64,000 bases of DNA from Heyndrickxia vini (GCF_016772275.1 NZ_CP065425.1:486001-550000); one strand, 5' to 3'. Counted from the first letter of the stretch, positions 7,523-15,654 are shown. Numbers and translations: made by a program. Notes: generated by a model from the letters alone, not told the origin.

Positions 7523-7713
7523 AAATAAGCGGAGAAATTCCTCTTAATTAAGAAATAGCACTGAAAATAACTTGAATAGACGGAGGAATTCCGACTATTA
7601 ACTCGAAAAACGTGAAAATGGGTAATTTGGATTTGCTTAATCGGAAAACCTCCGCCTATTTACCCTTACCCGGGCTCTATTCTGCTGTTTAACCGGAAAA
7701 TATCCGCTTATTT
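7523..7713. repeat. GGAA/TTCC palindromic repeat module, copy 1 (diverged)
   Basis: About 191 bp with four half-palindromic blocks (GCGGAGAAATTCC, GACGGAGGAATTCCG, CGGAAAACCTCCG, CCGGAAAATATCCGC) in the same order and spacing as the modules at 43508 and 47718. The region between blocks also matches (TTGAATAGACGG, CGAAAAACGTGAAAATGGG). It is the most diverged of the three, and no nuclease gene fragment was found beside it. Confidence 0.8.
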
Positions 7714-7775
7714 TGCTATCTTTAGTTGATGAAAAAACGTACCTAAATAAAAAAGTCAACATAGCAATTAGCATG

Positions 7776-7795
7776 TTGACAACAACAATTGTCAA
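7776..7795. promoter_or_regulatory. Palindrome upstream of the SDR gene, candidate operator
   Basis: TTGACAACAACAATTGTCAA is a perfect palindrome of 7-bp arms with a 6-base centre, ending 87 bp before the SDR start. A second stem, GTCAACAT/ATGTTGAC (7755-7780), overlaps its left arm. It could be a repressor site; no regulator gene is adjacent. Confidence 0.4.
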
Positions 7796-7882
7796 AATGT
7801 TTTTAGGCTGCGATTTTATTTGCTAATTAAAGTAGTAATATCACATTACTTATGAAAAACTATGTTCAAATGGGGGAAGAAA

Positions 7883-8656
7883 ATGAAGGATTTATCTGGG
7901 AAAATTGCAATCGTCACTGGGGCTAGCCGCCGTGATGGGATTGGTGCAGCGATTTGTTTAGAGTTTGCTCGTAGGGGAGCAGATGTATTTTTTACCCATC
8001 TTCGCCAATATGATCGGCAAATGGAGTATTACATCGAGGAAGACTTTCCAATGGAGCTTGAGAAGAAATTGCAGGAAATGGGTGTACGGGTCGGTTCGTT
8101 AGAGGTTGATCTTAGCCTACCAGATGGACCTGTGAATCTATTAAATGAAGTGGAAAACCAAATAGGTTTGCCTTCGATTCTAGTGAATAATGCGACATAT
8201 AGTATTGATGTAGATTATAAAGCAATGACAACGGAGATTCTGGACCGTCATTACGCTGTGAATGTTCGTGGAACGTGTATGCTAACTGTGGAATTTGCGA
8301 GACGAATTGAAGGAAAGCACGGTGGCAGAGTGATTAATCTTGTTTCGGGTCAAGATAAGTCACCGGAACCGGGCAACTTAGCTTATGTGACGACCAAGGG
8401 GGCGATTTCAACATTTACGAAGACGATGGCCTTAGAGGTTGCGAAACACCATATTACTGTTAATGCAGTTGACCCAGGTCCTACCGATACGGGATGGATG
8501 AGTGATAAGTTAAAAGAGCATTTATTGCCAAAATTTCCGATGGGGAGAATTGGACAACCTGATGATGCTTCTCGTCTTATCGCCTTTTTGGTCAGTGATG
8601 AGGCGAAGTGGATCACGGGGCAGATTATTCATTCGGATGGGGGATTTTGGGACTAA
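7883..8656 (+). CDS. SDR family oxidoreductase (3-oxoacyl reductase-like)
   Basis: 257 residues of the classical short-chain dehydrogenase/reductase family. The Rossmann glycine motif is TGASRRDGIGAAI near the N-terminus, NNA follows the fourth strand, a Ser lies in INLVSGQ, and the catalytic Tyr/Lys pair is in AYVTTKGA. The C-terminal HSDGGFWD is also typical. NAD(P)H-dependent reduction of a carbonyl is expected, but the substrate is unknown. ATG 7883 follows GGGGGAAG; ATG 7862 would include the ribosome site in the coding sequence. It is monocistronic and closed by a 17-bp hairpin. Confidence 0.88.
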   Translation: MKDLSGKIAIVTGASRRDGIGAAICLEFARRGADVFFTHLRQYDRQMEYYIEEDFPMELEKKLQEMGVRVGSLEVDLSLPDGPVNLLNEVENQIGLPSILVNNATYSIDVDYKAMTTEILDRHYAVNVRGTCMLTVEFARRIEGKHGGRVINLVSGQDKSPEPGNLAYVTTKGAISTFTKTMALEVAKHHITVNAVDPGPTDTGWMSDKLKEHLLPKFPMGRIGQPDDASRLIAFLVSDEAKWITGQIIHSDGGFWD

Positions 8657-8673
8657 ACATGAAATAGGGACCG

Positions 8674-8725
8674 GGGAAATTAAAAGTGACAAGCAGGGCG
8701 CAGTCACTTTTAATTTCCCTCTTTT
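8674..8725 (+). terminator. Rho-independent terminator with 17-bp stem
   Basis: GGGAAATTAAAAGTGAC (8674-8690) pairs perfectly with 8703-8719 around a 12-base loop, then TCTTTT. It is unusually long and GC-poor. Confidence 0.8.
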
Positions 8726-8830
8726 GAATGCTTACACTAAAGTGGATACTTCAAAGCAAGTTTGACCAAAATATAATACTGTGAAAAACCTTGTTCATTG
8801 ACAATGAAATGAACAGGAGTATACTAAAAG

Positions 8831-8846
8831 TTGAACGGTTGTTCAA
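8831..8846. promoter_or_regulatory. Candidate TetR-family operator upstream of the yfmJ-like gene
   Basis: TTGAACGGTTGTTCAA is a palindrome with 6-bp arms and a 4-base centre. A second half-site (ACAATTGTTCAA) follows directly. It lies 80 bp before the MDR gene that is transcribed ahead of the TetR gene at 10110, the natural candidate to bind it. Confidence 0.55.
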
Positions 8847-8925
8847 AACAATTGTTCAAAAATAATGAATGGGATGCATCTATTAAATAGAACGGATCAT
8901 CCTTTTGTTGAATGGAGGAGTAATA

Positions 8926-9942
8926 TTGAGTCAAATGCAAAAACAAATTCAACTTGCAAAACGCCCGATTGGAACGCCTTCGATGGAGGATTTTGCTTTT
9001 ATTGAAGCACCAATTGGAACACCGTCAGATGGTGAAGTACTGATCCGTACCGTATATATTTCAGTTGATCCATACTTACGTGGAAGGATGCAGGACGTAA
9101 AATCGTATATTCCTCCATTCCGATTAAATGAGGTCATTACAAGTGGAATCATCGGTCAAGTAGTAGAATCAAAATCGGAACAGTTTGCTAAAGGTGATGT
9201 GATCATTGGCACCCTTGGCTGGCAGGAATACTCGATTGCGAATGAAAAGGAGATTCGCAAAATTGATGCGACGCTGGCTCCTGTAACCGCGAATCTAAGT
9301 ATTATCGGAATGACAGGATTAACCGCCTACTTTGGTTTGCTTGATATTGGACAACCAAAGGAAGGAGAAACCGTCGTTGTTTCAGGAGCCGCTGGTGCAG
9401 TGGGATCGACCGTTGGACAAATTGCGAAGATAAAAGGGGCGCGTGTCGTAGGGATTGCCGGTACGGAAGAAAAATGTCGTTACCTTTTAGATGAACTTGG
9501 ATTTGATGCAGTAATTAATTATAAACAGGAAGATGTTTCTAGTGCATTAGAAAAAGCATGTCCGAATGGAATCGATATCTATTTCGATAATGTGGGCGGC
9601 TCTATTTCTGATGCCGTATTCCCACTCCTTAACAAGTTTGCTCGTATTCCGGTTTGTGGGGCAATTTCTTCCTACAATAAAGTGGAGATGGATATGGGTC
9701 CTCGTGTGCAAACTGCGCTTATCAAAACAAGTGCTCTTATGAAAGGATTTACCCTAGGAGATTATTCAAGTCGATTTAAAGAAGGTGGCACCGCGCTTGC
9801 TACATGGTTAAACGAAGGAAAACTTAAATATGAAGAAACCATTACCGAAGGATTCGACCATATTATCGATGCCTTCCTTGACCTATTTAAAGGGGCAAAT
9901 CTCGGAAAGCAACTCGTCAAAGTAGCGGATATTGAAGAATAA
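8926..9942 (+). CDS. yfmJ: NADP-dependent oxidoreductase, zinc-free MDR family (YfmJ/curcumin reductase-like)
   Basis: 338 residues, TTG start behind GGAGGAG with a five-base spacer. The sequence follows Bacillus YfmJ closely: IQLAKRP at the N-terminus, VSVDPYLRGRMQD-like segment near residue 45, nucleotide-binding SGAAGAVGSTVGQIAK near residue 150, and YFDNVGG near 220. It lacks zinc ligands, as in the leukotriene B4 dehydrogenase/enone reductase branch, which reduces alpha,beta-unsaturated carbonyls with NADPH. It is followed by a TetR regulator and a zinc alcohol dehydrogenase on the same strand, so aldehyde/enone detoxification is a plausible theme. Confidence 0.85.
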   Translation: MSQMQKQIQLAKRPIGTPSMEDFAFIEAPIGTPSDGEVLIRTVYISVDPYLRGRMQDVKSYIPPFRLNEVITSGIIGQVVESKSEQFAKGDVIIGTLGWQEYSIANEKEIRKIDATLAPVTANLSIIGMTGLTAYFGLLDIGQPKEGETVVVSGAAGAVGSTVGQIAKIKGARVVGIAGTEEKCRYLLDELGFDAVINYKQEDVSSALEKACPNGIDIYFDNVGGSISDAVFPLLNKFARIPVCGAISSYNKVEMDMGPRVQTALIKTSALMKGFTLGDYSSRFKEGGTALATWLNEGKLKYEETITEGFDHIIDAFLDLFKGANLGKQLVKVADIEE

Positions 9943-10109
9943 TTGGTGAACCCCATTTTTAATACAATGTTGTGATAAAGGTTACTATCTACCTTTAAAA
10001 CTCAATTTTTTGAGCGTTTCCCCAGGCGCAATTTCCCTTAACGTTCGCGGAAACAGAAGTGCCTGGAGGGAAAATCAACAATCAAGTTTAACGGGGCCTT
10101 TATAAAATA

Positions 10110-10724
10110 ATGAAAGGGCTGAGTCAATTAATACAGAGCAAAAGTAATGCAAAAAATAAACTTGTACGTGATCAAATTCTAAAAGCAGCGAAGCAGCTAT
10201 TTGCGAAAAAAGGCTATGAAGGGACAACTGTCAGACAGATTTGTAATGAAGCAAATGTTTCGTTGGCTCTCGTTTCGTATCATTTTGGAGGAAAGGAAAA
10301 CGTCTTTTTCGAAGTGTTCGAACCGATTAGACAATTGTTTGCGAATATGAACTATGATTTATCTGATTCGTTAGGTGCCCTGAAAATATTTTGCAGGCAG
10401 TTTGTTATTTTTAGAAATGAAGAACATGAATTAATTAGTATTTTACAGCAAGAGTTAGTAATGAATAGTCCAAGATTAGAGAAGTTGACAGATGTATTTA
10501 TCCCTTCCTGGGAGCAGCTTCGGTTAATTTTAAAAAAGTGCCAAGATGAAAACACGATCCAATTTCCCTCAATCGATCTAGCTGTGAATTTTGTGATGGG
10601 CACATTGATGTATTCGTTTAATATTTCATTTTTAAACCGGGCACAATCGGAATTGTCTTCTGAAGAGGTAGCAGATCTTGCTGTAACCTTTATTATTAAT
10701 GGACTGACTATGGGAAAGAGGTAA
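10110..10724 (+). CDS. TetR/AcrR family transcriptional regulator
   Basis: 204 residues. The N-terminal helix-turn-helix is clear: RDQILKAAKQLFAKKGYEGTTVRQICNEANVSLALVSYHFGGKENVFFEVF (about residues 20-70). The C-terminal ligand domain is diverged, as is usual. The ATG has only a weak ribosome site. The stop is six bases before the next gene, a zinc alcohol dehydrogenase. The palindromes at 8831-8859, ahead of the yfmJ-like gene, are likely targets. Confidence 0.88.
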   Translation: MKGLSQLIQSKSNAKNKLVRDQILKAAKQLFAKKGYEGTTVRQICNEANVSLALVSYHFGGKENVFFEVFEPIRQLFANMNYDLSDSLGALKIFCRQFVIFRNEEHELISILQQELVMNSPRLEKLTDVFIPSWEQLRLILKKCQDENTIQFPSIDLAVNFVMGTLMYSFNISFLNRAQSELSSEEVADLAVTFIINGLTMGKR

Positions 10725-10730
10725 GGAAAG

Positions 10731-11753
10731 ATGAAAGCAGCAAAAATATATGGAGCAAAGGATATTCGAGTGGAGGAAGCGGAATTACCTGCACTTGAAA
10801 AAGGTATGGTGAAAGTAAAAGTTGAATTTGCGGGCATTTGTGGAAGTGATATGCACGAGTATTTAGCTGGAACTTATCCAATGCGTACTCAACCTGTTTT
10901 AGGTCATGAATTTTCGGGAGTCGTAGTGGAGGTAGGTGAAGGAGTAACCAATGCAAAGGTAGGAGATCGGGTAGCTGTTGAGCCACTTATTCCTTGTGGG
11001 AAATGTGATAATTGCCAAAGAGGTTTTGTGAATTTATGTACAGAGCGTCAAGGATATGGATATACGGTTTCAGGTGGATTTGCCCAATTTGCGGTAGTGA
11101 AGGAAGAGAATATTTTTCATTTACCTGAAAACATGAGTTTAGAGCTTGGCGCATTAGTTGAGCCAACTGCTGTTGCGGTTCATGCTGTTCGTCAAAGTCA
11201 ATTAAAGCTTGGAGATACTGCAGCAATTTTTGGCGCGGGCCCAATTGGATTATTGTTGTTACAAGCTGTTAAAGCAGCGGGAGCAAGTGAGACGTTTATC
11301 GTGGAAGTATCTGATGAACGCCGTCAAAAAGCATTGGAACTTGGTGCTACACATGTGATCAATCCAATTGATACAGATGCAATTGCCTTTATCCGTGAAC
11401 AAACAAATGGTGGTGTAAATGTAGCTTTTGACGCAGCAGGTGTACAAGCTACATTTACAAGTGGCGTAAGCTCCGTGCGCCCAGGCGGTGAATTTAAGAT
11501 CGTCAGTGTATGGGAAAAACCAGTCAATTTTGATCCAAATATGATTGTAAGAACGGAAGCGAAAATCAGTGGTTCTTATGCATATGTTCGTTTATTCCCG
11601 GAAGTCATTCGCCTGCTTGCAAGTGGTGTCATCGATGGCAACGCCGTCATTACAAGTCAAATTGCATTAGATGATATCGTAGAAAAAGGCTTCGAAAAGT
11701 TAACAGAAGATCGTGCTCAATGTAAAATTTTAGTGAACATGAACCTTAATTAA
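10731..11753 (+). CDS. Zinc-dependent alcohol dehydrogenase (2,3-butanediol/sorbitol dehydrogenase-like)
   Basis: 340 residues of the zinc MDR family. Catalytic zinc ligands are in AGICGSDMHEY and GHEFSGVV. The structural zinc cysteines are in PCGKCDNCQRGFVNLC (about residues 88-103). The NAD-binding motif is IFGAGPIGLLLL (about 164-175). The length and the EPTAVAVHAVR segment resemble 2,3-butanediol/threonine dehydrogenases. It oxidises or reduces a secondary alcohol/ketone with NAD(H); the exact substrate is not certain. It shares a transcript with the TetR gene and is closed by the terminator at 11815. Confidence 0.87.
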   Translation: MKAAKIYGAKDIRVEEAELPALEKGMVKVKVEFAGICGSDMHEYLAGTYPMRTQPVLGHEFSGVVVEVGEGVTNAKVGDRVAVEPLIPCGKCDNCQRGFVNLCTERQGYGYTVSGGFAQFAVVKEENIFHLPENMSLELGALVEPTAVAVHAVRQSQLKLGDTAAIFGAGPIGLLLLQAVKAAGASETFIVEVSDERRQKALELGATHVINPIDTDAIAFIREQTNGGVNVAFDAAGVQATFTSGVSSVRPGGEFKIVSVWEKPVNFDPNMIVRTEAKISGSYAYVRLFPEVIRLLASGVIDGNAVITSQIALDDIVEKGFEKLTEDRAQCKILVNMNLN

Positions 11754-11814
11754 CCGTTCAATTTTCAATTTAACTAGGAATATTTAAAAATACTATCTCG
11801 TAAAACCAAAAGAA

Positions 11815-11851
11815 AACGACGAATTCATTTTTGAATTCGCCGTTTTTTTTT
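11815..11851 (+). terminator. Rho-independent terminator
   Basis: AACGACGAATTC pairs with GAATTCGCCGTT (one mismatch) around ATTTTT, followed by a long T run. Confidence 0.9.
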
Positions 11852-11902
11852 GAAAGGTAAGAAAGAAATTTTATAGGATTAATGTTCCTAATAAATATCT
11901 GC

Positions 11903-12062
11903 TATGTCTAGCTCCAGCGCCTATCGACTAGAAAACTTCAGGACTTTTCCCTACGATAAGTCAACATCGATTTGCCTTGCATCACCCGCGTTTCCTTTAT
12001 CTCAGTCAAAGTCCCGTAAGTCTTTTACGTCGATGAGCAAGGCGCTTGCGCTTTTCTTAAAG
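11903..12062 (+). repeat. Interspersed Bacillus-type repeat element
   Basis: The segment starts TATGTCTAGCTCCAGCGCC and ends GGCGCTTGCGCTTTTCTT. Its ends are partly complementary (CAGCGCC / GGCGCTTG), a form seen as dispersed elements in many Bacillus genomes. The first ~65 bases recur at 56391-56457. No gene: the frame across it is low-quality and overlaps the repeat. The 458-base gap from 11754 to 12211 holds the terminator, this element and the inverted repeat at 12124. Confidence 0.7.
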
Positions 12063-12123
12063 AATAGTATTGATAGCTTCTATTAATATGCCTTGTTATA
12101 AATAATTCATTTTATTTCTAGTA

Positions 12124-12175
12124 GATTTTCGTAAACTAGTAAATAAATTCTAAAGCAACAAAGTTTACGAAAATC
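12124..12175. repeat. 14-bp perfect inverted repeat, 24-base loop
   Basis: GATTTTCGTAAACT at 12124-12137 and AGTTTACGAAAATC at 12162-12175. No T run follows on either strand, so it is not a classical terminator. It lies 3' of the MATE gene. Confidence 0.6.
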
Positions 12176-12211
12176 CCTAAAGTGAATTAATAACGATAAG
12201 AATTCAAAAAA

Positions 12212-13576
12212 TCATCTTGTTTCTTTCCGTCTGAGAAGCTGTTTTACCCTAATAGTAAACAAGATACAACAAGTAGTCGCAGCGCAAAAATCCGCAATGG
12301 GCTCCGCGATAATAACAGCATTAGCTTTAGGACTAATAAAAGTAGGCAGTAAAAAGACTAACGGAATGAGCAAAATAATTTTACGTAAAACAGCGATGAA
12401 GATTGAAACTTTTGCCTGTCCGAGAGCGACAAATACTTGTTGCAATGCTAGTTGTATTCCGTAAATGCAGGTCCCTAGAAAGAATACTCGCATGAGTCTT
12501 CCTGTTAAGGCAGTAAGCTCGGAATCCTCGGTGAATAGTCTAATGGGAAGCTGCGGAAGAAAAATGGCTACACTCCACATCAGCAATCCGAGGGTGGCGC
12601 AGATTATAATACAGTATTTAATTGTAGCTTTAACCCGTTGAAAATCACGAGAGCCGTAATTATACCCAATAATCGGTTGTGCACCTTGAGCAAAGCTTGA
12701 TAATGGAAGGGAAAATAATTGCATTAGGCTGCACATAATTCCAATTGCCCCAACGTACAAGTCTCCGCCATATTTAGCAAGAGAAGTATTGAATACAATT
12801 TGGATCAAGCTTTCTGTCGATTGCATGATAAATGGTGAAAGTCCTAGCGCAAGAATACCGCCAACTACTTTAAGATTGATGGTCATATATTTCCGCCGCA
12901 GACGTAAATAACTTTGGTTTGAGGTAAGAAAATATACTACCCAAACAGCAGAAAGTGTTTGTGAAATAATCGTCGCGAACGCTGCGCCTTTTACACCCAT
13001 ATCCAAAGTGAAAATAAAAATCGGATCAAGAATGGTGTTGCAAGCGGCACCTACACACACTGAGATCATTGCCGTTTTAGCAAACCCTTGTGCAGCAATA
13101 AATTGGTTCAATCCTAGTGAAATAAGGACACTAATTGTTCCAAGTAGGTAAATGCCTAAATAGGAATCAGCATAAGGAAGCGTTTGTGGACTTGCCCCGA
13201 ATAAAACGAGCAGCTGGGATTTAAATGGTAATAATATAGCGGTTAATACGACTGATAGTATTAGTAACATGAAGAGACAGTTCCCCATAAGTTCTTCCGC
13301 TTTTTCCTTTTTTCCTTCCCCTAATTTAATGGAAGCGAGTGGAGCACCTCCAAACCCAATAAGCATGGCAAAGGCCGAGATTGCCATTGTAATCGGAAAG
13401 GAAATCCCAAGACCCGTTAAAGCAAGTGTTCCTATTTCAGGCATTCTCCCGATAAACATACGATCAACGATGTTATAAAGTGCATTTATGATTTGAGCAG
13501 CAATCGCCGGAACTGCAAGTGACAGCAGTAGTTTTGGAATACTTTCATTTGCAAATCGGTTATTTATATTTTTCAT
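12212..13576 (-). CDS. MATE family efflux transporter
   Basis: 454 residues and twelve predicted membrane helices in two related halves. MATE features are visible: PKLLLSLAVPAIAAQIINALYNIVDRMFIG at the N-terminus, GLGISFPI, a GFGGAPLASIKLGEGKKEKAEELMG loop, and SFAQGAQPIIGYNYGS in the second half, which is typical of the MepA/NorM-like group. Such proteins export cationic drugs in exchange for Na+ or H+. AAGGAAGATG precedes the ATG. No regulator gene is adjacent, so control is unknown. Confidence 0.93.
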   Translation of the reverse strand: MKNINNRFANESIPKLLLSLAVPAIAAQIINALYNIVDRMFIGRMPEIGTLALTGLGISFPITMAISAFAMLIGFGGAPLASIKLGEGKKEKAEELMGNCLFMLLILSVVLTAILLPFKSQLLVLFGASPQTLPYADSYLGIYLLGTISVLISLGLNQFIAAQGFAKTAMISVCVGAACNTILDPIFIFTLDMGVKGAAFATIISQTLSAVWVVYFLTSNQSYLRLRRKYMTINLKVVGGILALGLSPFIMQSTESLIQIVFNTSLAKYGGDLYVGAIGIMCSLMQLFSLPLSSFAQGAQPIIGYNYGSRDFQRVKATIKYCIIICATLGLLMWSVAIFLPQLPIRLFTEDSELTALTGRLMRVFFLGTCIYGIQLALQQVFVALGQAKVSIFIAVLRKIILLIPLVFLLPTFISPKANAVIIAEPIADFCAATTCCILFTIRVKQLLRRKETR

Positions 13577-13739
13577 ATCATCTTCCTTTACTGTTAAACA
13601 AATAATTACTTTATTTCAATATAATGTAAGTAAAAAGACACAGAATGATCCTTTTACATTTGATAAAATCGCGAAAAATACAGAGCTCTATACTTACTTA
13701 TATTATATCATATTATTAATCTAATAAAAGGAGATTAAT

Positions 13740-13844
13740 ATGAATTTAAACAGCGATTTTAAGGCGTCTATATATCCTATTTTCAGGTGTAAAAATCATT
13801 TTAATGGTAGAGTGTGTTGTTTTGTTAAAACTCCATATATGTGA
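13740..13844 (+). CDS. Possible 34-codon peptide
   Basis: AAAAGGAGATTAAT leads into an ATG and an open frame of 34 codons, with an A/T-rich -10-like stretch (TATATTATATCAT) just upstream. The peptide (MNLNSDFKASIYPIF, three Cys, no clear helix) is not recognised. The good ribosome site is the only real support. It lies in the 450-base gap between the divergent MATE gene and sigV, which otherwise holds the sigV promoter. Confidence 0.25.
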   Translation: MNLNSDFKASIYPIFRCKNHFNGRVCCFVKTPYM

Positions 13845-13957
13845 AAATGAGGCCATTTAGAAGGTGTCTAAAATTAATTTGAGAAGGGGATAGAAATATT
13901 CAAAATGAAGTCCAATCGAGTAAGGAAAAGGATTACTAAAAATTGATTTAGTAACAC

Positions 13958-13982
13958 AAACTATTTACTGTAGAGTAACGTC
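13958..13982 (+). promoter_or_regulatory. Candidate ECF (SigV) promoter upstream of sigV
   Basis: AAAC (13958-13961), 17-base spacer, CGTC (13979-13982) followed by TA. This matches the ECF pattern AAC/CGTC and shares the CGTCTA -10 with the oatA promoter at 15466. SigV autoregulation is known in Bacillus. Confidence 0.55.
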
Positions 13983-14027
13983 TATTTTATGAAAAACGTA
14001 TTTAATTAAAAGGAGTTTTATCATGAA

Positions 14028-14525
14028 ATGAGGAAAAAAGATGCACATGCATTATTAGTAACATGCATCACTGAGCGCAAAGAGGACTTTTATCGTCTAG
14101 CGTTTAGTTATGTGAAGAATCAAGAAGATGCATTAGATATCGTGCAAGATTCCATACATAAAGCACTTATTCATATCGAATCAATTAAAGATGTTCATTC
14201 CATAAAAAGTTGGTTTTATAAAATTGTCGTTCGTACATCAATTGATTTTTTAAGAAAGAAAAAGAAATTAGTTTTTGTAGATAATCAAATGATGGACTAT
14301 ATGAACCATGGAAAAGAAGAGGTATATAAAGATATTGATCTTCATAATGCCTTAGATGAATTGCCTGTTCAATATAAAACGGTCATCATTCTGCGTTTTT
14401 TCGAAGACCTGAAAATTGAAGAAATTGCTGATATTGTTGATGAAAATATTAATACTGTAAAAACACGTTTATATAGGGGATTAAAGCTCTTACGTATGTC
14501 AATTTCCGAAGGGGACTTAGAGTGA
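14028..14525 (+). CDS. sigV: ECF RNA polymerase sigma factor SigV
   Basis: 165 residues with region 2 (FYRLAFSYVKNQEDALDIVQDSIHKAL, SWFYKIVVRTSIDFLR) and region 4 (ALDELPVQYKTVIILRFFEDLKIEEIADI, NTVKTRLYRGLKLL). It is identified as SigV because the next two genes are close matches of RsiV and OatA, the known lysozyme-response set. The ATG overlaps the stop of a two-codon frame (ATGAAATGA, 14023-14031) that is better placed behind the AGGAG site (spacer 7) than the sigV ATG (spacer 12). Its stop overlaps the rsiV start (TGATG). Confidence 0.9.
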   Translation: MRKKDAHALLVTCITERKEDFYRLAFSYVKNQEDALDIVQDSIHKALIHIESIKDVHSIKSWFYKIVVRTSIDFLRKKKKLVFVDNQMMDYMNHGKEEVYKDIDLHNALDELPVQYKTVIILRFFEDLKIEEIADIVDENINTVKTRLYRGLKLLRMSISEGDLE

Positions 14526-15385
14526 TGGACAAGAGATTAGAAACGTTAAAAAAGGAATATGAGGATATACCGATTCCTAAAGAGTTAGATGAAGTAATAT
14601 CGAAAACGCTGCGACAAAAAAGAAACAAGAAACGCATATATTTATGGCCGATTAGTATCGCTGCCGCTGCTATATTATTTACAGCAACCGTTAATCTAAG
14701 TCCACATGCAGCAGAAGCAATGTCTAAAATTCCGGTTGTTAAAAAGATTATAGAAGTTATCACTTTTAATCGGTTTAAAGAAGAAAGAAATACTACTAGC
14801 ATTGATGTCAAAACTCCAGCGATCTCGGGTTTGAAAAATAAACGATTAGAAAAAAACATAAACAAAAAGTACGTGAATGAAAGCAAGAAATTATATGAGG
14901 AGTTTACAAGGTCAGTACCTACGAAAAAAGGGGAAAAAGGACATCTTTCTATTTATAGCGATTATAAGGTCGTAACGGAAACCCCTATTATACTATCCGT
15001 TCGTCGTGATATTGAAAAGATACAAGCATCAGGATATATTCAAAAGCAATTCGTGACAATTGATAAACCAAACGAAGTCTTATTAACTCTCAAAGGTTTA
15101 TTTAAGAATGATCAATATATAAAGGTAATTAGCGAAAACATTATAGAACAAATGAAACAACAGATGGAAGCTGATTCGAATAAAATCTACTGGATAACAA
15201 GTGAGGATATGGAGCCCTTTAAGCAAATTAAGCCGGATCAGGAGTTTTATATAAATAACCATCATCAACTTGTCATTTCTTTCGATGAATATGATGTAGC
15301 ACCTGGCTATATGGGGGCGGTGGAATTTACCATTCCTACAAAACGTATTTCAAAAATCCTCGTCGGTAATAGGTATATATACTAA
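14525..15385 (+). CDS. rsiV: Anti-sigma-V factor RsiV
   Basis: 286 residues, close to B. subtilis RsiV along the full length. A cytoplasmic sigma-binding N-terminus is followed by one transmembrane helix (about residues 39-58). The extracellular part contains the RsiV and DUF3298-type domains (KKGHLSIYSDYKVVTETP, FDEYDVAPGYMGAVEFTIP). RsiV binds lysozyme directly and is then cleaved by signal peptidase and RasP, releasing SigV. The ATG at 14525 overlaps the sigV stop, giving translational coupling; a GTG three bases earlier is possible. A terminator separates it from oatA. Confidence 0.93.
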   Translation: MDKRLETLKKEYEDIPIPKELDEVISKTLRQKRNKKRIYLWPISIAAAAILFTATVNLSPHAAEAMSKIPVVKKIIEVITFNRFKEERNTTSIDVKTPAISGLKNKRLEKNINKKYVNESKKLYEEFTRSVPTKKGEKGHLSIYSDYKVVTETPIILSVRRDIEKIQASGYIQKQFVTIDKPNEVLLTLKGLFKNDQYIKVISENIIEQMKQQMEADSNKIYWITSEDMEPFKQIKPDQEFYINNHHQLVISFDEYDVAPGYMGAVEFTIPTKRISKILVGNRYIY

Positions 15386-15398
15386 ATAGTGAATTCGG

Positions 15399-15425
15399 GG
15401 AAAACTCCATGGAGTTTTCCTTTTA
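15399..15425 (+). terminator. Rho-independent terminator after rsiV
   Basis: GGAAAACTCC and GGAGTTTTCC around AT, a 10-bp perfect stem, then TTTTATTT. It may be partial read-through control between rsiV and oatA. Confidence 0.85.
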
Positions 15426-15465
15426 TTTGTACTATAAATCTTTCTATAAAAAAATACTTTTTTTT

Positions 15466-15493
15466 TGAAACTAAATGATTGGGTGGTTGCGTC
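15466..15493 (+). promoter_or_regulatory. Candidate ECF (SigV) promoter for oatA
   Basis: TGAAAC (15466-15471), 18-base spacer, CGTC (15490-15493) continuing as CGTCTA. Same -10 as the site before sigV. It lies 160 bp before oatA and just after the rsiV terminator. Confidence 0.6.
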
Positions 15494-15654
15494 TATTAGC
15501 GGAACGAAAAAATAAACATTACTAAATCATTTCATCCTATTCCGCAGGGATATTTATAGAAGAAAGATGGTTGGAAGAACAGCAGCTTAGGAAATTGTGA
15601 ATTTAGTTTGACAGACATCATGAAGAAATACGACAAAATGAGGAGGACTTTAAA

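Noticed and set aside
10022-10066. CCAGGC/GCCTGG inverted repeat before the TetR gene as terminator
   Set aside because: Loop of 33 bases and no T run; not convincing as terminator or riboswitch.
10352-10837. Minus-strand frame of 161 codons
   Set aside because: Antisense to the TetR and alcohol dehydrogenase genes, whose products are clearly real.
11904-12086. 60-codon frame
   Set aside because: It lies in the interspersed repeat element; Ser-rich product typical of translated repeats.
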